From Actinomycetota bacterium (GTDB lineage Bacteria; Cyanobacteriota; Vampirovibrionia; Obscuribacterales; Obscuribacteraceae): DNA of 7,089 bases. Each line of letters opens with the position of its first letter. Within the stretch, counting starts at the first letter, position 1. Positions 1 to 5,949 of the stretch are shown one piece after another. Below the pieces are notes generated by a model. It was given only the letters and a program-made list of their open reading frames with translations. It ran no database searches and was not told the origin of the DNA. Location of the stretch: contig CAJCIF010000440.1 of the NCBI GenBank assembly GCA_903970355.1, positions 1-7,089 of the forward strand. Direction: 5' to 3'. A program made the translations under genes and the position numbers.

Positions 1-515
1 TGTTTTTGTTGCTCTTTTAGCTTTTGCTGATAGATAGCATATTTTTTGAGTTGCACTGCCTGGGCTTGATAAACCTGCGCTTGTTGCAATTGTTCTTGGT
101 ACTTACCGCCCATTTGAATGGCTTTGGTGAAGTACGTGACGGCACCATCATAGTTTTTGGTGATCATGGCTCCAGTCCCGGCGCCACCAAGATATTCCGG
201 TACAGTCGGTTCAAGTTTTGCTGCCTTCGCATATTCAGTAGCAGCCGGTTGAAGCCTTTGCAATCTCAAAAGAACATTGGCGTAATCAAAATGCGCGCGT
301 GCATTATTCGGCTCCACAAGAAGCAACTTCTTATATTCTGTGGCAGCATCAGGCAAATCGCCTTTTTCTCTATAGCAATTGACGAGAGCTTCTTCGATCA
401 TCATTTTCTTGGCGGCAATTTCTGGATCAACCGGTCCCCCGCCTGCAGCATATGCAGAACTGGCAATGGCGATCGGAAGAACCGCTGGAACCACTCTTAG
501 AATCAACTTGAACAT
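1..515 (-). CDS. Exported TPR-repeat protein (C-terminus cut off by window edge)
   Basis: Reading the minus strand from the ATG at 513-515 gives 171 codons without a stop up to the window edge, so the 3' end lies outside. Residues 1-23 look like a Sec signal peptide: a basic start (MFKLILR), a hydrophobic core and a likely cleavage after AYA. Residues about 38-139 hold three degenerate TPR units, with signatures such as AATEYKKLLLVEPNNARAHF, AATEYAKAAKLEP and YDGAVTYFTKAI. After them comes a Gln/Lys/Ala-rich helical stretch (about 140-171) that may be a coiled coil. The start is fixed by a strong GGAGG six bases upstream. TPRs mediate protein-protein contacts, and the signal peptide puts this one outside the cytoplasm; its partner cannot be read from sequence. 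It sits 19 bp behind another exported TPR gene, so the two are probably co-transcribed. TPR and export are seen in the sequence; any more specific role is unknown. Confidence 0.85.
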   Translation of the reverse strand, partial: MFKLILRVVPAVLPIAIASSAYAAGGGPVDPEIAAKKMMIEEALVNCYREKGDLPDAATEYKKLLLVEPNNARAHFDYANVLLRLQRLQPAATEYAKAAKLEPTVPEYLGGAGTGAMITKNYDGAVTYFTKAIQMGGKYQEQLQQAQVYQAQAVQLKKYAIYQQKLKEQQK

Positions 516-521
516 ATCGGT

Positions 522-526
522 CCTCC
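522..526 (-). promoter_or_regulatory. Ribosome binding site GGAGG for the truncated TPR gene
   Basis: On the minus strand GGAGG is followed by six bases (ACCGAT) and then the ATG at 515. It is a near-ideal Shine-Dalgarno site and lies inside the 19-bp gap after the preceding stop codon. It settles the start codon and supports translation from a shared mRNA. Confidence 0.8.
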
Positions 527-534
527 AGAACAAA

Positions 535-1608
535 TTAGCGGTTGGTGGCATTTTCGAGTAGAGCGTAGATTCTGTTCATGTTCTCGTCTGTGGCTGGTTG
601 CCTGCCGTAATCACCCGTGTAGGTATCGAATGCACCATCACGTGGCAATGCAATTTGAAGGAAGATCAACCATTTGCTTCCCTTTTCCGGCATTAGTTCC
701 TTTGAGAACTTCCAACCATCTGGAACTTTCTTGACGGAACGATCGTGAAATTCATAGCGAACAGGCAAATCTCTGTTGAGCGGCGGTCCCTTTAGAATTT
801 TAGAAATTTTGTATTTTGCAATGGGTGGGTTGAAGAATTCAATGTCGCCTTTTTTCTCGTAACCTTCATATTCAGCTACAAGTATGCATTCTGATCGTAG
901 CGCAGCATTCTCATACGACTTTTGGTACTGTTGCAAACTTGGGTCGTTGACACCTTCCGCCTTTTTGTGCTCAATTTGCGATAGCGGAATGGGGATGTGA
1001 CCAACAAAGGGCTGCGAATCGGCAATTGGATTCGATTGCCAACCTTGTCTACCGCCGTCTTTTGTCGTAGCACCGGCATCGATGCCAGGATTAGCAGGGG
1101 CAGCCGTTGCTGAAGTAGTTGAGGTTGTGGGTTCTGGCGCTGGTGGCGGCGGTACAACCAATGAAATTTTCGGTCCTGGCAGATTCACATCGATCAAAGC
1201 CTGTTTCAAGACCGGAATTGCATCGTCGTATCGTTTGAGGTGATACAAACAATTGCCGTACTCATAACCAAGTTGTTTCTTCTTTTCTGGATCTAGCGAA
1301 AATATCTTGTCGAGCGCAAATGCAACTTGATCCCATTCACCAGAGTGGGTGCAAACATCATAGAGACCATAATAGAATTCGAGCGTATCGGGACTGAGTC
1401 CGATTGCATAACGATACTCAGCCTTAGCCGTTGCGTAATCGCCTTTGGCAAAAGCTTTCGCTGCATCGGTGGCGTGCTTGGTTATTGTGACTGAGCCTGT
1501 ACTACCCGTGTTCTCTCCAGCAGTAGCCCACGCTTGGGGGGTGCTTCCTAGAAGAGCAGCCAGACACAGCTTAGTGCCAAAGCCCTTCGACCAATTTAAT
1601 GTAATCAT
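535..1608 (-). CDS. Exported TPR protein with Pro-rich linker and uncharacterised C-terminal domain
   Basis: The protein has 357 residues. Residues 1-29 form a signal peptide with a basic N-region, a hydrophobic LCLAALLG core and a likely cleavage after QAWA. Residues about 44-140 carry three TPR-like units, for example AAKAFAKGDYATAKAEYRYA, the unit ending in FSLDPE, and CLYHLKRYDDAIPVLKQAL. Residues about 150-200 are low complexity, with PPPPAPEP and a Thr/Ser/Ala run, and act as a flexible linker. Residues about 235-355 form a compact domain I do not recognise. It starts with LRSECILVAEYEGY, then has KYKISKILKGPPL, LPVRYEFHDRS, DGWKFSKELMPEKGSKWLIF and DTYTGDYGRQPAT. The run of beta-like strands around the ILKG motif suggests a beta-barrel or OB-like fold, but that is inference. 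The gene starts 32 bp after the DUF2207 stop and ends 19 bp before the next TPR gene, so it is probably the middle gene of an envelope operon. An adaptor or scaffold role is possible; no enzyme motif is visible. Confidence 0.88.
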   Translation of the reverse strand: MITLNWSKGFGTKLCLAALLGSTPQAWATAGENTGSTGSVTITKHATDAAKAFAKGDYATAKAEYRYAIGLSPDTLEFYYGLYDVCTHSGEWDQVAFALDKIFSLDPEKKKQLGYEYGNCLYHLKRYDDAIPVLKQALIDVNLPGPKISLVVPPPPAPEPTTSTTSATAAPANPGIDAGATTKDGGRQGWQSNPIADSQPFVGHIPIPLSQIEHKKAEGVNDPSLQQYQKSYENAALRSECILVAEYEGYEKKGDIEFFNPPIAKYKISKILKGPPLNRDLPVRYEFHDRSVKKVPDGWKFSKELMPEKGSKWLIFLQIALPRDGAFDTYTGDYGRQPATDENMNRIYALLENATNR

Positions 1609-1619
1609 CCGCTCGACTT

Positions 1620-1624
1620 CTCCT
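1620..1624 (-). promoter_or_regulatory. Ribosome binding site AGGAG for the 357-residue TPR gene
   Basis: AGGAG on the minus strand lies 11 bases upstream of the ATG at 1608, rather longer than the usual 5-9. No other in-frame ATG is better placed, and the signal peptide begins right at this Met, so the start is kept. The 32-bp gap shows no promoter or terminator. Confidence 0.55.
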
Positions 1625-1640
1625 ACTGTATGCAGTTCGC

Positions 1641-3317
1641 TTAAGATTTGGCCGACTGCTCGCCCATGCTGCTCACCGCTGAAAGGCTAAAAGTTCTCTC
1701 GATAGTTCTCATACCACTTCCAAGGCTACTTACAAAGCTTCCCGCCGAAAAATTGTTGTTCGAAAGTTCATTGTAGGGCCTGTACCAATTTGGCGCTTCT
1801 TTTATCAGATCTTGAAAAGCCTCAGCTAATTTATCAGCCGCTCCCAAGACTAAGGCGTAGGGCAATACGTGTCCAAACTGGGCTTTTTCTCCCAGCATCT
1901 TCTGAACTTGTTCCCTGTCAGCAGTTAAGAGGAAACCCCTGAATTGTCTTGTTTGCCTGAGTGATTTGCAGCCATAAAATGTCCGGCTCGGCATGCTTGA
2001 GGCAAAAGAGAAGGTCACTAGAGCAGACAGCAGACATCCAAACCCGATTGCCACAGCCAAGCCGGCATTGCTGAGAACCAGGTATAGACCGATGAGAGCG
2101 AGTCCAAACCCTACCGCAAAATAGGAAGGGGCTACGTCAGCGGGTGTTCTCAGCAACTGCCCTTTGTTAACCAGCGAGCGATATACGGCATTCTGAATTT
2201 TTTCGCCATAGACATGAAATCTGGTTTTAATTTCCGAGAGTCTAGTTTCAGTGCGCGCTTCACCATCCGGATTAAATATGGCCGCCAGAAGCAGCTTTTC
2301 ATGTTCGGCGAGATTGGTCTCGTCGTCTTTCAACTTCGTGAACAAATAGTCTCTATTTGAAAGAGAGATAAATTCATCCGACTTCAGCTCCTCAATTTTG
2401 AGAAAGCCACGTTGAGCGAGATCTATGAGGGTGGCGGTAATATCGGTTAAATCGCAACGATCATCAAGCAACGTTCCTAATTCTGCCGGTGTAAGGCCAT
2501 CAGGAAGTTGAATTTTTTCATCAGCAGATCCCGGCACAGCTACAGCCAGTCCACAAGCCCAGCGCACTGCTCCCAGCAAAACAAAAACGAAAACAGGCAA
2601 AAGAATCGCTGGCCACCAATCCGCAAAGAACCAGGAAAATTCCTTGGCTAAACCAGGTTTTAGAACTGCACCACGCGGCAGCACGACATCAACAACAAGG
2701 CTTTCTCCCGGCGCAATCGCACCGCCCGAAATTCTCAGTCCCGGGCGTTCTGCTGCAGCTAAGACCGGTCTGCCCAAACCACCAGGACCAGCCATGGCAC
2801 TGAATTGGAGGGGTCTTGCATCGGCAACGGGTAGGGCTAACTGCATATTGAAACTGTCAATCACGCGAGGAATGTTGCTGCCGAGGACATCCCAGTGTAA
2901 ATGCGGACCGCCAACATATGAAACTGCTTTGCGCAAAAGATAGTGCAGGGCAACAACATGGCGCCCGCCCACTAAAAACTTGCTGTCATCACCCAGTTGA
3001 ATTACAGCCGTACCATTGCTGTTATCGACCACATATCTATTGAAAGTATTATCGACCTGTGTTTCTAGCAGTTTGAATTCATAGTAATGACGCTCTTTGT
3101 CCGTATTGAATTCTGTTGGAATCACCCTCAAAAGGCCGTAGGAACCGTCCGGTCCGGTAGTAATCAGAAGCCTTTCCAACACTTCGAGCGTGCCATCTCG
3201 ATCTAATCTGGCAACGACTGAGACTCTCGGTATCGATTGAGCTGAAACTGAAGTGAAACTACTCAGCACCAAATACAGTGCCAGAAGCAAACATTCAGCC
3301 AGGATCTTTCTTTGCAT
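1641..3317 (-). CDS. DUF2207 domain-containing membrane protein
   Basis: The 558-residue protein fits the DUF2207 family (predicted membrane proteins such as YciQ), whose function is unknown. Residues 1-26 are a signal peptide with a likely cleavage at SVSA/QS. Residues about 27-225 form the extracytoplasmic beta-rich domain, with the family-type start RVSVVARLDRDGTLEVLERL and GLLRVIPTEF. A membrane segment spans about 234-261. The cytoplasmic part then has the characteristic LPDGLTPAELGTLLDD and DITATLIDLAQRGFLKIEEL, a winged-helix-like pattern (about 270-390). A pair of membrane segments lies at about 397-440. The family-like C-terminal block FRGFLLTADREQ plus FGHVLPYALVLGAADKLAEAF is at 459-501. 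The usual Gly/Ser-rich tail is short and weak here. The ATG at 3317 is preferred over an in-frame ATG at 3362. Only the downstream one has a Shine-Dalgarno site and starts directly at the signal peptide; the upstream one would lie almost at the predicted transcription start. It leads the operon with the two TPR genes. Confidence 0.92.
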   Translation of the reverse strand: MQRKILAECLLLALYLVLSSFTSVSAQSIPRVSVVARLDRDGTLEVLERLLITTGPDGSYGLLRVIPTEFNTDKERHYYEFKLLETQVDNTFNRYVVDNSNGTAVIQLGDDSKFLVGGRHVVALHYLLRKAVSYVGGPHLHWDVLGSNIPRVIDSFNMQLALPVADARPLQFSAMAGPGGLGRPVLAAAERPGLRISGGAIAPGESLVVDVVLPRGAVLKPGLAKEFSWFFADWWPAILLPVFVFVLLGAVRWACGLAVAVPGSADEKIQLPDGLTPAELGTLLDDRCDLTDITATLIDLAQRGFLKIEELKSDEFISLSNRDYLFTKLKDDETNLAEHEKLLLAAIFNPDGEARTETRLSEIKTRFHVYGEKIQNAVYRSLVNKGQLLRTPADVAPSYFAVGFGLALIGLYLVLSNAGLAVAIGFGCLLSALVTFSFASSMPSRTFYGCKSLRQTRQFRGFLLTADREQVQKMLGEKAQFGHVLPYALVLGAADKLAEAFQDLIKEAPNWYRPYNELSNNNFSAGSFVSSLGSGMRTIERTFSLSAVSSMGEQSAKS

Positions 3318-3323
3318 CCGACA

Positions 3324-3329
3324 CCTTCT
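3324..3329 (-). promoter_or_regulatory. Ribosome binding site AGAAGG deciding the DUF2207 start
   Basis: AGAAGG on the minus strand sits six bases (TGTCGG) before the ATG at 3317. The alternative in-frame ATG at 3362 has no purine-rich site at proper distance and would add 15 Cys/Arg-rich residues before a clean signal peptide. This site therefore supports the shorter protein. Confidence 0.65.
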
Positions 3330-3350
3330 CGTGCGCGAACAAGTTGAAAA

Positions 3351-3370
3351 GCCGCCATACAATTGGCGAC
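3351..3370 (-). terminator. Stem-loop in the DUF2207 leader; possible weak terminator or 5' hairpin
   Basis: On the minus strand GTCGCCA pairs with TGGCGGC (7 bp including one G-U pair) around a 6-base loop ATTGTA. The stem is followed immediately by TTTTC. It lies downstream of the ATPase stop and just after the predicted -10 box of the DUF2207 gene. It could be a weak Rho-independent terminator for the ATPase transcript, or a stabilising 5' end hairpin of the downstream mRNA. The U-run is short, so strong termination is doubtful. Confidence 0.35.
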
Positions 3371-3374
3371 CCTA

Positions 3375-3404
3375 ATTATAGCTACCTTTACTTGTCCTTG
3401 GCGA
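3375..3404 (-). promoter_or_regulatory. Predicted sigma-70-type promoter for the DUF2207-TPR-TPR operon
   Basis: A perfect TATAAT (-10) is read on the minus strand at 3380-3375. An 18-bp spacer separates it from TCGCCA at 3404-3399, which matches TTGACA at four of six positions. Transcription would begin near 3367-3371, about 50 bases before the ATG at 3317. The site lies in the 91-bp gap just after the ATPase stop codon (3409-3411), so the three downstream genes may be transcribed independently of the ATPase. Confidence 0.5.
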
Positions 3405-3408
3405 GAAG

Positions 3409-5835
3409 CTACCAGGCTGGAACCGCTTTTCCCTGGGAGTCGACAGCATATGGCAACCAGCACAATCCAAAAACGGCAAGACTAACGCCCGTTTTCTTCA
3501 AACCAAACGCCACAGCATCAAGTTTTTCAGCATTCAGGTCGAATTTCGCTTGCAAATCTTTTATTTCACGACTGATGTCCTGTTCGAGCAAAAACTTGCT
3601 TTCTTCCAGAGAACGCAAGTTTTCACGTGAGTTCTCAAGTTCTTGCTTCTTTTTGTTAACTTTACTCATACTCTTGGCTGCTTGAGCGGCCTTGTTTAGT
3701 GTTGTTGTGCCAAGTCCACGGTGCATGATTGCACCAAATACGGTGGCACCAGCGTTTATCATTGAATCACGCTGCTGCAATTGCACTTCTTGATCGCCCA
3801 ACATTTGTTTTTGCTGCGCAATCCTGATGCGCTCTTCGAGTTTTTCGATTTTGGGGGCGTACTTCTTCCGCAATTCATCGATAGCAGCGTCCCGCTTTTC
3901 ATTCATGGCATGATTGATGCGAATGCGAAAGTCTCGTTCGGTTTCATTCGGTTTTGAATATTCACCTAAGAGCGCACTCTTCAAAAGGTAGGTCTTCTGA
4001 ATATTAGTGGCCCAGGTTACCGCTTGCTTCGACCACTCCTTGTAATTCTCAGGGTTGCTAGCACATGCTGACACTTTGCCATAGGAAAATCTTTGCTTAT
4101 TAATGTCCGTAAATGGCTCGGGAACTGTTTTCAATTTCACCGCATCGTCCCAAGAAACTGGCACGGCTTGATCCTTTGCTTCCACTACAAATGTTCTCGT
4201 TTCAATCAAGTCTAAGCCAGCCTTGGCATCAACAAAGTGCAGTTTCATGGAGCCCAAAATACGTGGCTCAAAAATCAAATTATCAGTAGATGCATTTGCA
4301 AGGGGCGGCGCATACAGTTGGTTTATCTTCGGGGAAAGGGCCGGTCTATCGTTGGATTTTCTGGAAGCTGATACCGACTTGGTTTCGCTTGGTTCAATTT
4401 GGTTATTGGATTGTTTTGCCTGTTTAACCGGATCCATGAGACGTTTTATTTGGTCGCGCGCCAATGGTCCGCGTAGATAGGACATCGTAAAGCGGCTCTT
4501 AAAAATCTTCGGCCTGTTTTCATGAACGTTGTTGAGCAAAAATACTCGTTTACCAAGGCCAGCGAGAGTGGCTTCCATGCGTTGGCGGTCGAAATTGGAT
4601 CCCGCTTCTGCTGCGGCACCTTCCAATCCTTCTAAAACGCGCATTTTGTCTCTTTCCGTTTGCAGGCGGCCAATGAACCAGGTGCCCGTGTTGGAGAGAC
4701 CTTTGTAGTCGAGATCGACAGGATTTTGCGAAGCTAAAACGAGACCTACTCCGAATGCCCTTGCCTGTTTCAAGAGTGTTAAAAGAGGCTGCTTGGAAGG
4801 AGGATTGGCAACAGGAGGAAAATATCCGAAGATTTCATCCATATAGAAGATGGCACGCAGGCTCGTTGTGCCGGATTGATCTCGCATCCATCCCAGGGTT
4901 TGATTGAGAGCAAGCGTAACAAAGAACATTCGCTCCGAATCGCTCAAATGTGCAATTGAAAAAATGAGGACTCTCGGCTTACTGTCAGGCCCATAAAGAA
5001 GTGACTTAAAATCAAGTGCTTCTCCTTTCATCCAGGGTTGAAACGAAGGCGCAGCAATGAGATTGTTGAGCGACATAGCGAATTCAAATCGTTCTTTAGC
5101 TGGGAAAAAAGATTCGATATCAAGGGCGCCGATATAATCGAGTGGTGGCTTTTGTATTTGATGTATTAACCCATTGATGTCGAGCTTTTCGCCCTTACGC
5201 CAGGCTGTGTCAAATATGTTGGATATTAGGATGTGCTCTTTGCTCTTCAGTGGGTCTGCACTTATGCCAAGAAGCGCAAGCAAACTGGATGCTGTCCTTG
5301 CCACAGTAAGAGCAAGCTGTTCATCGTAATCATCGCCTGTTGCAACAGGCGGCTCAAATGATTTCAAAATAGAAATGGGTAACCCGGCCGTTGAACCGGG
5401 CGTATAAATGAGGAATTCTGAACTGGCCCGCAGTTTTTTTATGCGCTCGCCAGTTTGAAATGATTCGGCAAGTCCGGCTTTCCACTCTTTAGCCTGTTCA
5501 GCTGCGAATTCCTCAACAGATTCGCCCTTGCGCTTAGCATCTTCTGCATTCACCCAGGGCAAGAACTCTTGGGCTGACAATTCCGGAAAAGTGAGGAGAA
5601 GATTACTGATATCTCCTTTGGGATCGATAGCAATGACAGGAATGCCATCCATAACGGCTTCTTCAATAAGAGCAAGACAAAGACCGGTTTTGCCACTGCC
5701 TGTCATACCAATACAAACGGCGTGGGTAAGGAGATCTCGCGATTCATATAGGACAAGATCGCTTGGATCGCCCTGGAGCTTGTCATTTAGAGCATGCCCC
5801 AAGTAAAAAATGCCCAACTTTTCGAAATCTTGCAT
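3409..5835 (-). CDS. HerA/DUF853-like P-loop ATPase with C-terminal coiled coils
   Basis: The 808-residue protein begins MQDFEKLGIFYLGH. Walker A is GMTGSGKT at 43-50. It is followed by the HerA/YjgR-like strand IPVIAIDPKGDISNLLLTFP (65-84). Walker B is AIFYMDE at 328-334 with its catalytic Glu. A sensor-type LVLASQNPVDLDYKGLSN lies at 365-382, and GRLQTERDK follows at 389 with a candidate arginine finger at Arg390. This is the ring-forming FtsK/HerA/VirB4 ATPase class, which moves DNA or protein using ATP. Unlike HerA, only 42 residues precede Walker A, so there is no N-terminal HAS barrel. Residues about 470-520 are a polar linker. A second domain follows at about 520-620, then charged coiled-coil helices at about 640-690 and 725-775, split by a Gly/Ala-rich segment. 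The C-terminus is hydrophobic, LPYAVDSQGKAVPAW. No signal peptide is present, so it is cytoplasmic. The ATG at 5835 has a Shine-Dalgarno site; a GTG at 5889 would add 18 residues. The substrate is unknown. Confidence 0.88.
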   Translation of the reverse strand: MQDFEKLGIFYLGHALNDKLQGDPSDLVLYESRDLLTHAVCIGMTGSGKTGLCLALIEEAVMDGIPVIAIDPKGDISNLLLTFPELSAQEFLPWVNAEDAKRKGESVEEFAAEQAKEWKAGLAESFQTGERIKKLRASSEFLIYTPGSTAGLPISILKSFEPPVATGDDYDEQLALTVARTASSLLALLGISADPLKSKEHILISNIFDTAWRKGEKLDINGLIHQIQKPPLDYIGALDIESFFPAKERFEFAMSLNNLIAAPSFQPWMKGEALDFKSLLYGPDSKPRVLIFSIAHLSDSERMFFVTLALNQTLGWMRDQSGTTSLRAIFYMDEIFGYFPPVANPPSKQPLLTLLKQARAFGVGLVLASQNPVDLDYKGLSNTGTWFIGRLQTERDKMRVLEGLEGAAAEAGSNFDRQRMEATLAGLGKRVFLLNNVHENRPKIFKSRFTMSYLRGPLARDQIKRLMDPVKQAKQSNNQIEPSETKSVSASRKSNDRPALSPKINQLYAPPLANASTDNLIFEPRILGSMKLHFVDAKAGLDLIETRTFVVEAKDQAVPVSWDDAVKLKTVPEPFTDINKQRFSYGKVSACASNPENYKEWSKQAVTWATNIQKTYLLKSALLGEYSKPNETERDFRIRINHAMNEKRDAAIDELRKKYAPKIEKLEERIRIAQQKQMLGDQEVQLQQRDSMINAGATVFGAIMHRGLGTTTLNKAAQAAKSMSKVNKKKQELENSRENLRSLEESKFLLEQDISREIKDLQAKFDLNAEKLDAVAFGLKKTGVSLAVFGLCWLPYAVDSQGKAVPAW

Positions 5836-5840
5836 GTTCA

Positions 5841-5846
5841 CCCTTT
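5841..5846 (-). promoter_or_regulatory. Ribosome binding site AAAGGG for the ATPase gene
   Basis: AAAGGG lies five bases (TGAAC) upstream of the ATG at 5835 on the minus strand. It favours this start. A competing GTG at 5889 also has AAGG five bases upstream, so the 18-residue longer form is not fully excluded; I prefer 5835 because the protein then begins directly with the motif-bearing DFEKLG segment. Confidence 0.55.
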
Positions 5847-5904
5847 GCCGAGAGACAAGAATTTTAGCCTGAAGCAGGTTAGATAGCACGACCGCCTTCT
5901 ATCG

Positions 5905-5910
5905 TACAAT
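5905..5910 (+). promoter_or_regulatory. Possible -10 box for the flavoprotein gene
   Basis: TACAAT matches the TATAAT consensus at five of six positions and lies 34 bases before the ATG at 5945. No convincing -35 hexamer is found 15-19 bases upstream, so this is weak. Transcription would begin near 5917-5919. The 109-bp region 5836-5944 separates divergent genes and must hold promoters for both; on the minus strand a TAAAAT (5866-5861) is a possible but weak -10 for the ATPase. Confidence 0.3.
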
Positions 5911-5914
5911 TCCT

Positions 5915-5949
5915 CTTTATGAAAGGATGCGGGTCCAGCGCTTTATGAA
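5915..5949 (+). repeat. Pair of 9-bp direct repeats CTTTATGAA at the flavoprotein start
   Basis: CTTTATGAA occurs at 5915-5923 and again at 5941-5949, 26 bp apart. Each copy contains an ATG; the second is the chosen start of the flavoprotein, and the first is out of frame with it. The repeat may be chance, a binding site pair or a small local duplication. Confidence 0.4.
5919..5948 (+). other. Putative 9-codon leader ORF overlapping the flavoprotein start
   Basis: ATG at 5919 opens MKGCGSSAL and ends at TGA 5946-5948, which overlaps the flavoprotein ATG at 5945 as ATGA. Such overlaps often couple translation of two ORFs. It has no Shine-Dalgarno site of its own. If the TACAAT at 5905 is a true -10, the mRNA would begin almost at this ATG, so it could only be read leaderless. 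The flavoprotein ATG itself also lacks a well-spaced Shine-Dalgarno site, which makes coupling conceivable. Short ORFs like this are common by chance. Confidence 0.2.

Noticed and set aside
24..500. Open frame of 158 codons on the plus strand
   Set aside because: It is antisense to a TPR gene with a signal peptide and a strong Shine-Dalgarno site. Its translation is Cys/Phe/Ile-rich with no recognisable domain.
876..1157. Open frame of 93 codons on the minus strand inside the 357-residue TPR gene
   Set aside because: It overlaps that gene in another frame, covers the low-complexity Pro/Thr linker, and has no start signal or domain.
1625..1636. Small inverted repeat ACTG-TATG-CAGT between the DUF2207 and TPR genes
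   Set aside because: A 4-bp stem is expected by chance, has no U-run, and sits next to the ribosome binding site of a co-transcribed gene.
3318..3362. Fifteen-codon N-terminal extension of the DUF2207 protein from the ATG at 3362
   Set aside because: It has no Shine-Dalgarno site, would begin almost at the predicted transcript start, and would place Arg/Cys-rich residues before a normal signal peptide.
3278..3685. Open frame of 135 codons on the plus strand across the ATPase/DUF2207 gap
   Set aside because: It is antisense to the coding ends of both genes and to the predicted promoter, with no ribosome binding site or domain.
3409..5835. HerA-based anti-phage defence system (HerA with SIR2, DUF4297 or NurA)
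   Set aside because: No nuclease, SIR2 or other effector gene lies in the window, the ATPase architecture differs from the defence HerA proteins, and the neighbours look like envelope and housekeeping genes.
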